DNA from: Clostridia bacterium
Lineage (GTDB): Bacteria; Bacillota; Clostridia; Christensenellales; Borkfalkiaceae
Assembly (NCBI GenBank): GCA_017628935.1
Contig: JAGBYC010000153.1
Coordinates: 1 to 7,087, forward strand
DNA length: 7,087 bases
Direction of reading: 5' to 3'
Shown: positions 5,622 through 7,087 of the stretch, one piece after another
Numbering within the stretch: the first letter of the stretch is position 1
Layout: each line of letters starts with the position of its first letter
Position numbers and translations under genes: made by a program
Notes under the pieces: generated by a model
The model's database searches: none
What the model was told of the DNA's origin: nothing
The model's input: the letters and a program-made list of their open reading frames with translations, nothing else

Positions 5622-7087
5622 TTAGTTAAGCCCTTTCATTGTAAGAGCAATACGCTTACGCTTTATGTCAACGTCTAACACTTTTACTTTAACTTGTTGA
5701 CCAACTTTTACCACGTCTGACGGATTTGAAACGAATTTATCAGACAACTGTGAAACGTGTACTAAACCGTCTTGATGCACGCTAATATCAACGAAAGCAC
5801 CAAACGCAGTTACGTTTCTAACGGTGCCGTCAATAATCATGCCAACTTTTAAGTCTTCAAGCTCAAAAATATCACTACGAAGAATAGGTTTTGGTAAACT
5901 ATCACGCACGTCTCTACCCGGTTTCATAAGTTCTTCCATAACGTCTTTAAGCGTTTCTTCACCAAGACCTACTTCGTTAGACACGAATTTATAGCCTTTT
6001 TCAGCAATTTTTTCTTTTAAATTACCAAGTTCGTTAGCCTTAACGTTATCGTCAGTATAGCCGAAAAGTTTTAAAAGTTTATTAGCACCGTCGTACGATT
6101 CTGGGTGAACGGCAGTGTTATCTAAAATATTTTCGCCGTCTGAAATTCTTAAGAACCCTGCGCATTGAGTAAACGCCTTTTCGCCAAGTTTAGCAACCTT
6201 TAAAAGTTCTTTTCTTGACTTAAATTTACCGTTCTTTTCACGATATTCAACTATATTTTTAGCAATTCCACTATTAAGCCCTGCAACGTGCGATAAAAGT
6301 GGCGCACTAGCAGTATTAAGGTCAACGCCAACGCTTGTAACACAGTCTTCTAAAACACCAGTTAAAACTTCGTCAAGGCGTGCTTCAGGCATATCGTGTT
6401 GATATTGCCCTACACCTATCGACTTAGGGTCAATTTTAATAAGTTCGGCAAGTGGGTCTTGCAATCTACGTGCAATTGAAACGGCTGAACGCTCTGAAAC
6501 GTCAAAATCTGGGAATTCTTTAGCACCAAGTTCAGATGCCGAATATACTGACGCACCTGCTTCGCTTACAACGATATACGAAACCTTACCACCGTATTCT
6601 TTAATAAGGTCGGCAACAAAAATTTCAGACGCTTTACTTGCAGTACCGTTACCGATTGAAACTACGTCTACTTTATACTTTTCAATAAGTCGTTTTAAGA
6701 TAATTTTAGCGTTTTCTTTATCTCTATCGTTATCACGCGTAGCGTAAACAACGGCTTTATCTAAAACTTTACCAGTTTCATCAACTACGGCAATTTTACA
6801 ACCTGTTCTAATACCAGGGTCAAACCCCATTACAATTTTACCTTTAAGTGGCGACGCCATTAAAAGTGGCTTTAAGTTATTTTCAAAAAGTTTAATAGCG
6901 TCTTCTTGCGCTCTTTCAGTAAGCAACGCTCTAATTTCACGCTCAACTGACGGTTCGATAAGTCTATCGTAAGCATCAGCGCACGCATTTTTAATAATAT
7001 CTTTATAAGGGCTATCGCCTTTTACGTAAAAACCTTCGCAAATAGCAACGCCAAATTCCTTATCAATTGCAACGGTTACTTTTAAAA
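5622..7087 (-). CDS. tex: Tex family RNA-binding protein, C-terminal two thirds (cut by window edge)
   Basis: Cytoplasmic nucleic-acid-binding protein of the Tex (Spt6-like) family, linked to transcription and RNA metabolism. Seen: 487 codons plus stop, open to the right edge; whole Tex proteins are about 715-720 residues, so roughly 230 are missing. Counting from the edge: end of the Tex core (residues 1-80, with YVKGDSPYKDIIKNA and SVEREIRALLTERA), YqgF/RNase H-like domain (about 83-205, GFDPGIRTGCKIAVVDE), the GVGQYQHDMPEARL motif at 224-237, helix-hairpin-helix (about 253-313, LNTASAPLLSHVAGLNSGIA), and an S1 domain (about 411-485, GTVRNVTAFGAFVDISVHQDGLVHVSQL broken at GAFVD). The frame is unbroken. 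A TTG codon at 6926 is only an internal leucine, because the conserved family sequence continues upstream of it. Confidence 0.95.
   Translation of the reverse strand, partial: LKVTVAIDKEFGVAICEGFYVKGDSPYKDIIKNACADAYDRLIEPSVEREIRALLTERAQEDAIKLFENNLKPLLMASPLKGKIVMGFDPGIRTGCKIAVVDETGKVLDKAVVYATRDNDRDKENAKIILKRLIEKYKVDVVSIGNGTASKASEIFVADLIKEYGGKVSYIVVSEAGASVYSASELGAKEFPDFDVSERSAVSIARRLQDPLAELIKIDPKSIGVGQYQHDMPEARLDEVLTGVLEDCVTSVGVDLNTASAPLLSHVAGLNSGIAKNIVEYREKNGKFKSRKELLKVAKLGEKAFTQCAGFLRISDGENILDNTAVHPESYDGANKLLKLFGYTDDNVKANELGNLKEKIAEKGYKFVSNEVGLGEETLKDVMEELMKPGRDVRDSLPKPILRSDIFELEDLKVGMIIDGTVRNVTAFGAFVDISVHQDGLVHVSQLSDKFVSNPSDVVKVGQQVKVKVLDVDIKRKRIALTMKGLN

Noticed and set aside
5622..6926. 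Tex beginning at the TTG codon at 6926
   Set aside because: The frame continues upstream to the window edge with recognisable Tex sequence (YVKGDSP, SVEREIRALLTERA), so the TTG is an internal leucine.
1..7087. CRISPR array, tRNA, rRNA, T-box or riboswitch
   Set aside because: No spaced direct repeats, no tRNA-like cloverleaf, and no leader long enough for a riboswitch. The intergenic gaps are all under about 135 bases.

Overview
The window is an AT-rich stretch in which every gene lies on the minus strand, so it is read from right to left. Gene content (FtsK/SpoIIIE followed by RimO, an acyl carrier protein, Tex, an M3B oligopeptidase), strong AAGGAGG-type ribosome binding sites, near-consensus sigma-A promoters and a TTG start all point to Bacillota, most likely an uncultured Clostridia-like lineage. 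A closer placement cannot be made from the sequence alone. The ftsK-rimO order is a familiar clostridial arrangement.

Layout in transcription order. (1) 7087-5622: the C-terminal two thirds of Tex, an RNA-binding protein with YqgF, helix-hairpin-helix and S1 domains, cut by the window edge. (2) 5621-5522: a short intergenic region with an AT hairpin, a near-perfect sigma-A promoter, a 22-bp palindrome over the predicted transcription start, and a strong Shine-Dalgarno. (3) 5521-5297: acpP, 74 residues. (4) 5290-5264: an intrinsic terminator ending right at the next start codon. (5) 5261-3573: an M3B oligoendopeptidase F-type zinc peptidase with a complete HEGGH...E site. (6) 3572-3446: a promoter with an extended -10, a 34-bp imperfect palindrome at the predicted start of transcription, and a Shine-Dalgarno. 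(7) 3445-518: ftsK/spoIIIE, 975 residues from a TTG start, with an unusually long low-complexity linker. (8) 497-402: a small decayed copy of the ftsK 3' end. (9) 385-1: the first 128 codons of rimO.

These are housekeeping genes: RNA metabolism (Tex), lipid synthesis (ACP), peptide turnover (PepF), chromosome translocation (FtsK) and ribosomal protein S12 modification (RimO). acpP and ftsK each have their own promoter. pepF probably depends on read-through from acpP, and rimO on read-through from ftsK or on a weak local promoter. I found no mobile element, CRISPR array, RNA gene or toxin/defence cassette, and no convincing new multi-gene system.

The most unusual signals are at other scales. 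By eye I find no GATC anywhere in the 7087 bases. The hexamer ACGCGT occurs twelve times. A truncated, internally deleted ghost of the FtsK gamma domain lies just behind ftsK. Two different palindromes sit over the acpP and ftsK transcription starts. pepF appears to start translation directly on the tail of a terminator, without a Shine-Dalgarno.
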